21,437 bases of DNA from a virus: positions 1-21,437 of IMG/VR virus record IMGVR_UViG_3300049915_000035; one strand, 5' to 3'. A program made the translations under genes and the position numbers. Shown in pieces: positions 6,535 through 13,400 of this stretch. The notes below the pieces were generated by a model that searched no databases, was not told where the DNA came from, and saw nothing but the letters and a program-made list of their open reading frames with translations. Within the stretch, counting starts at the first letter, position 1. The number at the start of each line of letters is the position of its first letter.

Positions 6535-6831
6535 ATGACGAATGTAATAAAATTGTTAATGGAAGTAGGAATTCCGATAGGTTCTGCTATCGTTATGGGT
6601 TTCTTTATCTTTCTGACATTGAAATACATTCTAGACGGTGTTGCGAGTTCTGTAGAAGGACTTACTAACATTATGAAAGGATTAGAGTCTAGAGTTCGTC
6701 AGATGAACAACGACATGATTAAAATAGATTTAATCGTCAGTGAATCTTTGGAATTAAGACCCGATGTAGATAGGGTTGCTCGTGCAGAAAATTTTATGGA
6801 AGACGGTAAAATTGATGCGAGACGAGATTAG
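6535..6831 (+). CDS. One-helix membrane protein with coiled-coil tail (paralogue 1)
   Basis: A 98-residue protein with one membrane segment at about residues 12-33 (GIPIGSAIVMGFFIFLTLKYIL) and a charged amphipathic or coiled-coil region after it (LESRVRQMNNDMIKIDLIV). It aligns without gaps to the next protein: E10-x-G12-x-P14, MGFFI and RQMNNDMIKI match E12-x-G14-x-P16, MGYFI and RMLDNDLIRL at a constant offset of 2. This layout is seen in small holin-like phage proteins and in membrane adaptors. First gene of the late curli cassette; its stop overlaps the next GTG (TAGTG). Whether it is a holin or a partner of the CsgG channel cannot be told. Confidence 0.82.
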   Translation: MTNVIKLLMEVGIPIGSAIVMGFFIFLTLKYILDGVASSVEGLTNIMKGLESRVRQMNNDMIKIDLIVSESLELRPDVDRVARAENFMEDGKIDARRD

Positions 6832-7127
6832 TGAACATTGACCAAATAGTTTTAATTATCAACGAATTAGGATATCCCGTTCTAATGACTTTTGGTATGG
6901 GATATTTTATCTGGTATGTATGGCAGTATGTAACTAAGAAGTTGAAACCAACGATTAGTGCATCACATAAAATGTTAATCAATCTCCTTGACCAAATAAG
7001 AATGTTAGATAATGATTTAATTAGATTACAACAGAAAGTAAATACTGTAATCGAATATAGGAAACAACAAGAGAACAATGAAAAGAATAGTAATAATAAC
7101 TTGGGTACTAAGTCTACTCGCAAGTAA
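6831..7127 (+). CDS. One-helix membrane protein with coiled-coil tail (paralogue 2)
   Basis: A 98-residue protein starting with GTG directly on the stop of its paralogue (TAGTG). The membrane segment spans about residues 14-35 (Tyr/Trp-rich: MGYFIWYVWQYV). It is followed by LLDQIRMLDNDLIRLQQKV and a polar C-terminus rich in Asn, Lys and Gln. Same length and gap-free similarity to the preceding protein point to a tandem duplication. The last 50 bases overlap the start of the CsgF gene, so the C-terminal tail is encoded by DNA that also specifies the CsgF signal peptide. Holin/antiholin-type pair and secretion-channel adaptor are both possible. Confidence 0.8.
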   Translation: MNIDQIVLIINELGYPVLMTFGMGYFIWYVWQYVTKKLKPTISASHKMLINLLDQIRMLDNDLIRLQQKVNTVIEYRKQQENNEKNSNNNLGTKSTRK

Positions 7128-7560
7128 TATATACATATACACTTCCGAAGTAGTACATAAATTTAAGAGTCCTAGTTTCTCTGGGATATCTACTTCATCT
7201 CATTATCTAACAATTGAAAACCAAGAGAAAAGTAGAAGAGGTAAAATTGCAGATGACTTAGAGTCTGCAATTGCGGCCGCAGAAAGAGATGCGGAAGGAA
7301 CAACACAAGCAAAATTCCTAAGAAATTTAGAGTCTAGGATTTATGCACAAATATCCAAACAACTAGTAGATAAGATGTTCGGTACAGAAGAGGTAGATGC
7401 TTCATTAGAAGGTTTCTTTGATTTAATGGGAAACAGTATAAGTTATGAAGTATGCACTGGTTGTGGCGTAGACGGTGTTGATGTTATAAGAATATCAATC
7501 ACTAGTGAGGATAATACAATAACAAGTTTAGATGTACCGATAGGAAGTGGTTTATTCTAA
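7078..7560 (+). CDS. csgF: Curli assembly protein CsgF homologue
   Basis: A 160-residue exported protein. A signal peptide (about residues 1-22, MKRIVIITWVLSLLASNIYIYT) is followed by VHKFKSPSFSG and SSHYLTIENQEKSRR. This corresponds to the start of mature CsgF (F-x-NPNFGG...), the part that in E. coli inserts into the CsgG channel and narrows it. The middle is helical (DLESAIAAAERDAEG...), and the C-terminal third is strand-like with a Cys pair (CTGCG) absent from E. coli CsgF as I remember it. It is longer than the E. coli protein (138 residues). The stop overlaps the CsgG ATG (TAATG). CsgF identity rests on the N-terminal motif plus adjacency to CsgG. Confidence 0.82.
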   Translation: MKRIVIITWVLSLLASNIYIYTSEVVHKFKSPSFSGISTSSHYLTIENQEKSRRGKIADDLESAIAAAERDAEGTTQAKFLRNLESRIYAQISKQLVDKMFGTEEVDASLEGFFDLMGNSISYEVCTGCGVDGVDVIRISITSEDNTITSLDVPIGSGLF

Positions 7561-8429
7561 TGAGATTTTTTGTTATACTCGGACTAATCGTAGTCACGTA
7601 CGGTTGTGCAAGTATAACTAAATTTCACGAAATAGATTGTGAAGATGAACAATTTATGTGTCGTGAGAGTGCGAGTGTTGAAAACATACCAACAACCGAA
7701 GCACTGAAAAGAATTAATCCACCTAAAGGGGATAAGGTAGTAGTTGCAGTATATCAGTTTTTAGATAAGACTGGACAAAGAAAATATAGAGATAACTTCT
7801 CTGACTTTTCTACTGCAGTGACACAAGGTGCAGAAACTTTACTGATTGATGCACTGAAAACTGCGGGTAAAGGAGAATGGTTTAGAGTTGTAGAGAGAAC
7901 AAATATAGATGCACTTGTCAAAGAAAGACAGATTATCAGAAGTGCGAGAGAGGAGTTTAACGAAAAGAAAAAGTTAAGTCCTTTATTATTTGCGGGATTA
8001 TTAGTAGAAGGTGGTATTGTAGGATATGATACCAACTTAGAGTCGGGTGGTCGTGGTGCAAGGTGGTTAGGTATTGGTGCATCGACTACGTATAGAAGAG
8101 ACTCAGTAGTCGTTAGTGTGCGAGTAGTGTCGACACTAACTGGAGAGGTTTTGTTGAACGTACAGACAAAGAAAACAATCTTATCTGTAGGTGGTGGATA
8201 TGATGTATTCCGATTCTTTGATATGGACACACAGTTATTGGAAATTGAAGACGGCAACGGATTTAATGAAAGTGTCACGTATGCGACACGTTCTGCGATT
8301 GAAGTTGCAGTATTAGAACTTATTTACCAAGGCCACGATAGAGGTTATTGGGAAATAGAAGGTGAACATCGTCACCCGCATATGAATGACGGGACAAACG
8401 ATAGACATCAAATAAAGGAGAAAAAATGA
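7560..8429 (+). CDS. csgG: Curli secretion channel CsgG homologue (type VIII secretion)
   Basis: A 289-residue protein that follows E. coli CsgG along its length: VVVAVYQFLDKTGQRK, DFSTAVTQGAETLL, WFRVVERTNIDALVKERQII, VEGGIVGYDTNLESGG-RGARWLGIGA, TGEVLLNVQTKKTILS and SAIEVAVLELIYQG-DRGYWE. CsgG forms a nine-fold outer-membrane lipoprotein pore that exports curlins. The lipobox is slightly odd (VTYGC, Cys16). In the constriction loop E. coli mature Tyr51, Asn55 and Phe56 correspond to Y76, D82 and F83: Phe is kept, Asn becomes Asp, and the loop has two extra residues (YRDNFSDF). The C-terminus is extended and rich in His and Asp. Its stop overlaps the next start as ATGA. No CsgE or CsgC is seen nearby. 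Confidence 0.95.
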   Translation: MRFFVILGLIVVTYGCASITKFHEIDCEDEQFMCRESASVENIPTTEALKRINPPKGDKVVVAVYQFLDKTGQRKYRDNFSDFSTAVTQGAETLLIDALKTAGKGEWFRVVERTNIDALVKERQIIRSAREEFNEKKKLSPLLFAGLLVEGGIVGYDTNLESGGRGARWLGIGASTTYRRDSVVVSVRVVSTLTGEVLLNVQTKKTILSVGGGYDVFRFFDMDTQLLEIEDGNGFNESVTYATRSAIEVAVLELIYQGHDRGYWEIEGEHRHPHMNDGTNDRHQIKEKK

Positions 8430-9367
8430 GAGTAGTTCTCGGTTTGTTATTAATTTATATTACACATTTGCCTGTAGTTATGTTTGCAGACAATGAAATA
8501 TATATTGAACAAGTAGGAGACGGACTTGAGTTAATTATTGAACAAACAGGTAATGGAAACTTGGTTGGTCAAAATACAAGTACGGGTTCTTCTGCATCTG
8601 ATATGAAAATGCAGTTAGAAGACGGTAATGCATATTGGTTGTTCAATGGTAGTTCAAACTTATTGTTTGGTGATATTGCGTCCACTGGATTTAATATCGA
8701 CTACAATATTTCTGGTTCTTCAAACAGAATTAATCAGTTGATTGGTGATGTTACTGGAAATACCAATAGTAATTATAGTGCAGATAATATTGACTTAAAT
8801 GTTGATTTACAAGGAAGTAGTAACCAATTGACATTTAGATTTGGTAATAAATCTGAAACTTATAATACTCCTAATAACTTAGGAGATGGTGCGTTCTTCA
8901 ATAATAGTGCAGGATTTCAAACTTACTCTGCACATACGTTTCAAAATGGAGAAATATCTACTTATGGTACATACGGTGGTACGTGTGGTGGTTCTGCGTG
9001 TACTAACAATTATGGTTCAACTGCCGCATACTGGGATAGTTGGACTATTACCGAAGGTAGTGCAGACGGTCTAAATCTAGATTTACTAGTTGACGGTTCT
9101 GGTGCATCTAACACGATTGGTGCATTTGTAAACTCTGCAAACGCAACTTGGGATTTTGATATCACTGGTTCTAACAACTGGATATTAACAACTCAAGAAG
9201 ATGGTAGTGATAACAAAATATCTGTAGACCTAACTGGAGATAAAAACTATGTCTTCGTAGGTCAAAGAACGGGTACTAGTTTATCAAGTACAGAGGCGAT
9301 ATTAGATGCAAGTTTTGTTACAGACGGTTCAGAAATTACGATTATTCAACAAGATACTGGCGAGTAG
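8426..9367 (+). CDS. Curlin-like secreted repeat protein 1
   Basis: A 313-residue protein with a signal peptide (about residues 1-21, cleavage after VMFA). The mature start DNEIYIEQVGDGLELIIEQ closely matches that of the second curlin-like protein. The body repeats a strand-turn unit hxhxhxGSxN (GSSNLLFG, ISGSSNRINQ, LQGSSNQLTF, ITGSNNWILT, LTGDKNYVFV), Asn- and Gly-rich as in curlins, though spacing is irregular and few canonical Q-x-G-x-x-N units remain. A Cys pair is at C187 and C192 (CGGSAC). The C-terminus has ITIIQQ (304-309), shared with the FecR protein. It is probably a substrate of the neighbouring CsgG channel and a fibre or coat subunit; amyloid formation is inferred, not shown. 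Confidence 0.82.
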   Translation: MRVVLGLLLIYITHLPVVMFADNEIYIEQVGDGLELIIEQTGNGNLVGQNTSTGSSASDMKMQLEDGNAYWLFNGSSNLLFGDIASTGFNIDYNISGSSNRINQLIGDVTGNTNSNYSADNIDLNVDLQGSSNQLTFRFGNKSETYNTPNNLGDGAFFNNSAGFQTYSAHTFQNGEISTYGTYGGTCGGSACTNNYGSTAAYWDSWTITEGSADGLNLDLLVDGSGASNTIGAFVNSANATWDFDITGSNNWILTTQEDGSDNKISVDLTGDKNYVFVGQRTGTSLSSTEAILDASFVTDGSEITIIQQDTGE

Positions 9368-10454
9368 TTTATTACTGATAGGTTCTGTATTATACGCAGA
9401 ACCTATTGGTGATGTTCGAGAGTCTACGGGTGCGAGTCAAGTCACACGTCAGACGGGAGAGTCATACGAAGGTGCAGTAGACCTTTCGGTTCTTTTCATG
9501 GATAAAATGGAAACCATGAAAGGACGTATGAAAGTTGAACTAATCGATGAAAGTGTTTTTACTATAACAGAACATTCTATGGTCATTGTAGATAAATTTA
9601 TCTATGACCCCAACCCTACAAAATCTACTCTTGCACTTACCTTTGCAAAAGGTACTGCGAGATTTGTTACCAGTAAGACTGGTAAAATACCAAAAGAAAA
9701 TATTAGTATCAATACAAGTTCTGCAACGATTGGTATTCGTGGAACTGACTTTACTGTTACGGTAGATGAACTCGGTAGAACTTTAGTTGTTCTTTTACCA
9801 GATGAAACTGGTGCACCTTCTGGTTCAGTCATTGTCTCTAATCTGGGTGGAGAGATTATTCTGGACGAAGCATATCAGGCAACTCTGGTACAAAGTTATG
9901 ATGTCATACCAAAAGAAACTGTTATTCTACAAGGTATTACTATTCCTATGATTGATAATATGTTTATTGTAAACCCACCAAAAGAAATACGAAAGATTGC
10001 AGAAGAAGAAGAACAAAGTAACGATGATAAAGATAATATATTAGATATAGATTATTTAGAATTTGATGCATTAGAAGATGATGCCTTAGATAATAGAGAT
10101 GAATTTGAGTTTACTGAATTAGATATAGACTTGTTAGATGTAGACTTTTTACAAGATGTATTAGACATTGTTGCAGATTTAGACAAACTTACTGAGTTAG
10201 ATAGGAAGTCAGAAGAGATAGACAGTATAAATATAGAAGGTACATCAGTTGGTTTTGACCAAGACACTCAGTACAATACTTTAGTAGATAAGAGTGCGGG
10301 TAAAATCACATTGAATAGAGAAGTAACTGGTAAGATAAGAATTACTCAACCTATCTATTCAAATGCAAGAATAGTCACGATAACTGACCAGAAACCAAGT
10401 GACATTATATTAGGAGATGGTTCTGGTTCGAACATAACAATAATACAACAATGA
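9306..10454 (+). CDS. Secreted FecR-domain protein with acidic linker and curlin-like C-terminus
   Basis: A 382-residue protein with a signal peptide (about 1-31, ending SVLYA) and a FecR-type domain at about 35-155 (IGDVRESTGASQVTRQTGESYEG split by strands, then ISINTSSATIGIRGTDF at 133-149). Residues about 233-300 are a strongly acidic stretch with repeated L-D-x-D units. The C-terminal 80 residues are strand-like and end GDGSGSNITIIQQ, the same last hexapeptide as in curlin-like protein 1. The signal peptide is encoded within the last 62 bases of the preceding gene, and no other ATG offers a start nearer the domain. The stop overlaps the next ATG. There is no anti-sigma membrane segment, so it is more likely a fibre-associated or nucleating protein than a regulator. 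Confidence 0.82.
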   Translation: MQVLLQTVQKLRLFNKILASSLLLIGSVLYAEPIGDVRESTGASQVTRQTGESYEGAVDLSVLFMDKMETMKGRMKVELIDESVFTITEHSMVIVDKFIYDPNPTKSTLALTFAKGTARFVTSKTGKIPKENISINTSSATIGIRGTDFTVTVDELGRTLVVLLPDETGAPSGSVIVSNLGGEIILDEAYQATLVQSYDVIPKETVILQGITIPMIDNMFIVNPPKEIRKIAEEEEQSNDDKDNILDIDYLEFDALEDDALDNRDEFEFTELDIDLLDVDFLQDVLDIVADLDKLTELDRKSEEIDSINIEGTSVGFDQDTQYNTLVDKSAGKITLNREVTGKIRITQPIYSNARIVTITDQKPSDIILGDGSGSNITIIQQ

Positions 10455-11266
10455 AAGGTTTTAAAGAAGGTCTAAGAATTGTACTCCCTTGGTGGATAGG
10501 GTTTAGTATCATATTACTCAGTATAGAATATCTTCGTGCAGATAATGAAATAAGCATTACGCAAAGTGGAGATGGTATTGAGTTGTATATAGAACAAGAA
10601 GGTAAAGATAATCTTGTAGACTTCTCTATGCAACATTGGGGAAACAAAGTAAAGATAATACAACATGGACATAATAACCATGTAACCTACGGACATTGGG
10701 GTAGTTTAAGTAGTGGAGATTTAGACGGAACATTTAACGAATTACACTTTGCACAAATATGTAACCGCACTACGAGTTGTAAAACATCTGATATAGGTTT
10801 TCATATTTACGGAGACAACAACTCAGTTCGTTGGGGTCAAGGATATATTTTAAGTTCTATAACAGATACAACTTTTTCATGGGACGGTCAAGAAGGTGGT
10901 GGCCACGATGCGACTATTGATATTCATGGAGATAATAATAATCTTGCGGGTAATCAAAGAAATTCATCTGCGGGTATCTATAGTGAACACCAAGCAACTT
11001 TCAATCTTTATTCTGATAACAACAATGTGTTTTGGCAACAAAATACTGACGGTGTAAAAACTGTAAATCTATCTACATACAATGACGGAAACAATGTGAC
11101 TGGGTATCAAAGTGGTTATGCAACACATACTGCAAACATATCTTTGACTGGTTCTTTCCCAACTACATTAAGTCTATCTCAACAAGGTGGTTCTGCACAA
11201 TCATATTCTTTATCGCAGAACTGTCAAACCTCTGGTGGGTGTAACGTTTCTGTTGTTCAGCAATAA
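10451..11266 (+). CDS. Curlin-like secreted repeat protein 2
   Basis: A 271-residue protein with a long signal peptide (about 1-30, ending YLRA). The mature start DNEISITQSGDGIELYIEQ matches curlin-like protein 1 at most positions. Strand-turn units with GDNN-type turns recur at 69-78 (IIQHGHNNHV), 119-126, 158-165, 186-193 and 209-216, each followed by one or two Gln or Trp. They are 25-48 residues apart, looser than the ~20-residue repeat of CsgA. Cys pairs C104/C110 and C258/C264 occur. It ends CNVSVVQQ, a variant of the ITIIQQ end of its two neighbours. It starts in the ATGA overlap with the FecR gene and closes the late cassette, two bases before the end of a convergent gene. Likely a CsgG substrate. 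Confidence 0.82.
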   Translation: MKGFKEGLRIVLPWWIGFSIILLSIEYLRADNEISITQSGDGIELYIEQEGKDNLVDFSMQHWGNKVKIIQHGHNNHVTYGHWGSLSSGDLDGTFNELHFAQICNRTTSCKTSDIGFHIYGDNNSVRWGQGYILSSITDTTFSWDGQEGGGHDATIDIHGDNNNLAGNQRNSSAGIYSEHQATFNLYSDNNNVFWQQNTDGVKTVNLSTYNDGNNVTGYQSGYATHTANISLTGSFPTTLSLSQQGGSAQSYSLSQNCQTSGGCNVSVVQQ

Positions 11267-11268
11267 AT

Positions 11269-11544
11269 TTATTCTTCGAGGCGAGTCTTTTCGTGTACAT
11301 GAAGCATAATCAATGCATAGTGTATAACTTTCATTAAGTCTTCTTTGTTATACCCATTCTTGTTTCCATATCGTTGTGCATACTTCATAATGTTGCCGAT
11401 ACAGAACCCTTCTCCATGTCCACCATCAATGATAAACTCAGTTGCTTGAAACTTGTTTTTAGAATAATGTTGATTATAAGTTTTATCAACATAGGTCTTG
11501 AGTTCTTTTAAAAATTTATCTTCGTTGTATTTGTATTCTTTCAT
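11269..11544 (-). CDS. DUF3310 / SaV-like phage protein
   Basis: A 91-residue protein whose core (GFCIGNIMKYAQRYGNKNGYNKEDLMKVIHYALIMLHVHE) matches the helical SaV-like DUF3310 family, in which GN-x-IKY, a GxKxG-type turn and EDLxKxxxY are conserved. The family is common in phages; members have been called nucleotide-kinase-like, without certain activity. It has its own consensus promoter only 8 bases before the ATG and no Shine-Dalgarno, so a leaderless mRNA is predicted. It converges with the curli cassette with two bases between stops and no clear terminator. Confidence 0.85.
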   Translation of the reverse strand: MKEYKYNEDKFLKELKTYVDKTYNQHYSKNKFQATEFIIDGGHGEGFCIGNIMKYAQRYGNKNGYNKEDLMKVIHYALIMLHVHEKTRLEE

Positions 11545-11552
11545 TGTCGTGT

Positions 11553-11581
11553 ATTATACATTAATCATCATTACTTGTCAA
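11553..11581 (-). promoter_or_regulatory. Consensus sigma-70 promoter TTGACA-17-TATAAT, leaderless
   Basis: Minus strand TTGACA (11581-11576), 17 bases, TATAAT (11558-11553), both hexamers perfect. The DUF3310 ATG is 8 bases further on. The -35 box and part of the spacer lie inside the last codons of the upstream oxygenase-like gene. Confidence 0.85.
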
Positions 11582-12193
11582 GTCTTCAATTACGTCATGT
11601 AAATAATTTAAATCATCAAACTTAACTGCCATTGTAAATCTATCACATGAAGTATATGCAGAATGCCAACAATGATTATCTGGGTCATTTTTTTCACCAA
11701 AATGAAACCAACGACATTGCCAACCTTTTTTGTCTGGTATAGTGACTATTTCATTTGTTCTATTATCTAAGTAATTAAAATAACCATTGCCATCAAGACT
11801 ATATGTAAATAACATTTGATAGGCAGATGCATTCCAATTTGTATGCCAACCTATAAATCCACCTGGTGGATAATAATTTAATAAAGCATTATGCTTTGCG
11901 CCAATTTCTGGTGGAAATTCATATTTGTAATATTCATAAAACCATTTCCATTTATTTGGATTTTTTTCAAATGCATTACTTATAGAACTATTATAATAAG
12001 CATCAGGAAATCCAACATGTTCTCTTGACATAACATCGTTTAAATATTCTTTAGAACAATAGTATTCACCATTATCTGAGTCACCACTAATTGTAGTATA
12101 GTCCATGTTATCATAATCTAAAGAATAGAATTCATCTATTAAATTATTTAACTTGTTTTTATAGTAAGAATTACTAATTACTATTTCTGCCAT
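11561..12193 (-). CDS. 2OG-Fe(II) oxygenase-like protein with HxN in place of HxD
   Basis: A 210-residue protein with a double-stranded beta-helix pattern: ALLNYYPPGGFIGWHTN (103-119), QMLFTYSLDGNGYFNYLD, KKGWQCRWFHFGE, HCWHSAY (174-180) and DRFTMAVKF (184-192). His117, His177 and Arg185 sit where the first His, second His and 2-oxoglutarate-binding Arg belong, but the acidic metal ligand is Asn119 (HTN). I have the impression that the HTN form recurs in T4-like phage proteins of this type, which would make it a family feature rather than decay. Activity is uncertain. It overlaps the gene before it by 20 bases and is the last member of the long replication operon. Confidence 0.75.
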   Translation of the reverse strand: MAEIVISNSYYKNKLNNLIDEFYSLDYDNMDYTTISGDSDNGEYYCSKEYLNDVMSREHVGFPDAYYNSSISNAFEKNPNKWKWFYEYYKYEFPPEIGAKHNALLNYYPPGGFIGWHTNWNASAYQMLFTYSLDGNGYFNYLDNRTNEIVTIPDKKGWQCRWFHFGEKNDPDNHCWHSAYTSCDRFTMAVKFDDLNYLHDVIEDLTSNDD

Positions 12194-12452
12194 ACCAGTC
12201 TATTAAATCATCACCTGTTCTTTCTATACCAAATCTACAAACTTCTTTATTATTTCTTGTTCTAATAATAAGACCGCTATTATATACTGTATCTACAACT
12301 GGTCCATTCTTTACTATTTCTGCTTTAGTTTCAGCAGTATCATAATATAAAGATGTTAATCCGTGGCATTGTATCTGTACAATTTGTTTTGCCCACTTTT
12401 CTGCTTCAAGTAAAATTCTTTGTCTTTCTACTGCACTACTAAATTCGCCCAT
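12174..12452 (-). CDS. Conserved phage protein of unknown function (92 aa)
   Basis: A 92-residue protein starting MGEFSSAVERQRILLEAEKWAKQ, with a helical N-terminal half and a C-terminal half of strands ending GIERTGDDLIDWYGRNSN. No named family is recognised. I chose the ATG at 12452 because it overlaps the stop of the SDR gene as TAATG, the usual junction here. The same frame stays open to 12521, but that part would run inside the SDR gene. It overlaps the oxygenase-like gene by 20 bases. Confidence 0.78.
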   Translation of the reverse strand: MGEFSSAVERQRILLEAEKWAKQIVQIQCHGLTSLYYDTAETKAEIVKNGPVVDTVYNSGLIIRTRNNKEVCRFGIERTGDDLIDWYGRNSN

Positions 12453-13129
12453 TATGCACCATATATTTCTATATTTGTAATTATGTCCATGACAACTTGC
12501 ACTCTGTCTTCGTCTTTCCAATTTCTATTTTGTTCAAGTGCAACTTCAAACTGCTCTAAATATAATTTGTTTTCTATATCTTTCCACATTCTTTTAGCAA
12601 TATCGTCTGGGTCTATCATTGGATATGCTTCATGTCTTGTTGGGTCAAAGTTACCATGTACATCTCTATTTGTCAATCCAGTTTTAGTTAAACCAAGACT
12701 GTAGTTTGTCCAATACAATTTTTTTCCATCTTTATTTCTTAATTTCCACATAAATGCTTCTAATAATAATTTTGCTTTATTTTCATTATATTGCATGTAT
12801 GGTTGTTTCAACAAATGGTCATAAAAATTATCAAGGGCGTCTACTAAATGCTTGTAACCAGAAACAGAACCTGTAGTAATCATAATCCCTTTTTCGAATC
12901 TATTTGTAAACCAAGTAGCGATTTCATTTTGTTTACCATGTCCCCAAACATTATTAAAAAATATGTCTGGTTCATATTCTTTAATATAACCTAAAACATC
13001 TGGAAGGTCTTCTGTAATGTTATGTCCTGTTGCACGAGAAATGCCTTGGACTTCGTAATTACTAGGGCAATTTTCTAATATTGCTTTACCAATACCAGAA
13101 GTATGCCCAGTTATGAGTACTTTTGTCAT
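12452..13129 (-). CDS. Short-chain dehydrogenase/reductase (SDR) fold protein
   Basis: A 225-residue Rossmann-fold protein: TGHTSGIG nucleotide-binding loop at 8-15, FFNNVWG at 57-63 in place of the usual NNAG, serines 88 and 90 in TTGSVSGYK, and a YxxxK pair at Y114/K118 (YNENK). The SDR fold and active-site residues are therefore present, with NAD(P)H as likely cofactor. The C-terminal 50 residues (DDIAKRMWKDIENK...) are helical and of uncertain role. The substrate is unknown; nucleotide-sugar genes lie further up the operon, but nothing links the two directly. It starts in an ATGA overlap with the 88-residue gene and ends in a TAATG overlap with the next gene. Confidence 0.82.
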   Translation of the reverse strand: MTKVLITGHTSGIGKAILENCPSNYEVQGISRATGHNITEDLPDVLGYIKEYEPDIFFNNVWGHGKQNEIATWFTNRFEKGIMITTGSVSGYKHLVDALDNFYDHLLKQPYMQYNENKAKLLLEAFMWKLRNKDGKKLYWTNYSLGLTKTGLTNRDVHGNFDPTRHEAYPMIDPDDIAKRMWKDIENKLYLEQFEVALEQNRNWKDEDRVQVVMDIITNIEIYGA

Positions 13130-13392
13130 ACTCTTTCTATTACTGACGTTGCCTCTTCATATGCTTTAGCAACATCTTCATGTGTATCAACTACTAAAAC
13201 AACTTGTGGTTTTTTAATTACAATCTCTTCAGGTGACTCTACAGATGTTACACAAACACCTTTTGCAAAACCAAAACCTTTTTCTGATTGTATAACCATT
13301 CTAGGGTTTTTCATTCTGATTACGTCTGCACCTTCTTCAATTTTACCTATGTATTCTCCATAAGTAGTCACAACAGTTTTTATATCTGCCAT
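13126..13392 (-). CDS. Conserved phage protein, possibly Sm-like fold (88 aa)
   Basis: An 88-residue protein. The first half reads VVTTYGEYIGKIEEGADVIRMKNPRMVI, a strand pattern like the G-x-x-x-G-x-hhxxxDxhxhxNP segment of Sm-like barrels. The second half holds PEEIVIKKPQVVLVV and a final helix. Similar small proteins are frequent near T4-like replication genes, and I cannot assign a function. AGGAG stands 8 bases before the ATG. Eight bases separate it from the membrane protein gene upstream, and its stop overlaps the SDR start. Confidence 0.78.
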   Translation of the reverse strand: MADIKTVVTTYGEYIGKIEEGADVIRMKNPRMVIQSEKGFGFAKGVCVTSVESPEEIVIKKPQVVLVVDTHEDVAKAYEEATSVIERV

Positions 13393-13400
13393 ATTTTCTC

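Noticed and set aside
9306-11266. FecR protein as an anti-sigma regulator of iron uptake
   Set aside because: It has a cleavable signal peptide, no anti-sigma or membrane segment, and lies among secreted curlin-like proteins with the same C-terminal motif.
6535-11266. Curli cassette as a recent insertion by a transposon or integrase
   Set aside because: No terminal repeats, integrase, transposase or tRNA site is visible at either border, and base composition looks like the neighbouring genes.
11262-11273. 12-base palindrome AATAAATTTATT between the convergent curlin and DUF3310 genes
   Set aside because: All A/T, no loop and no T-tract beyond it, and it overlaps both stop codons; not a credible terminator.
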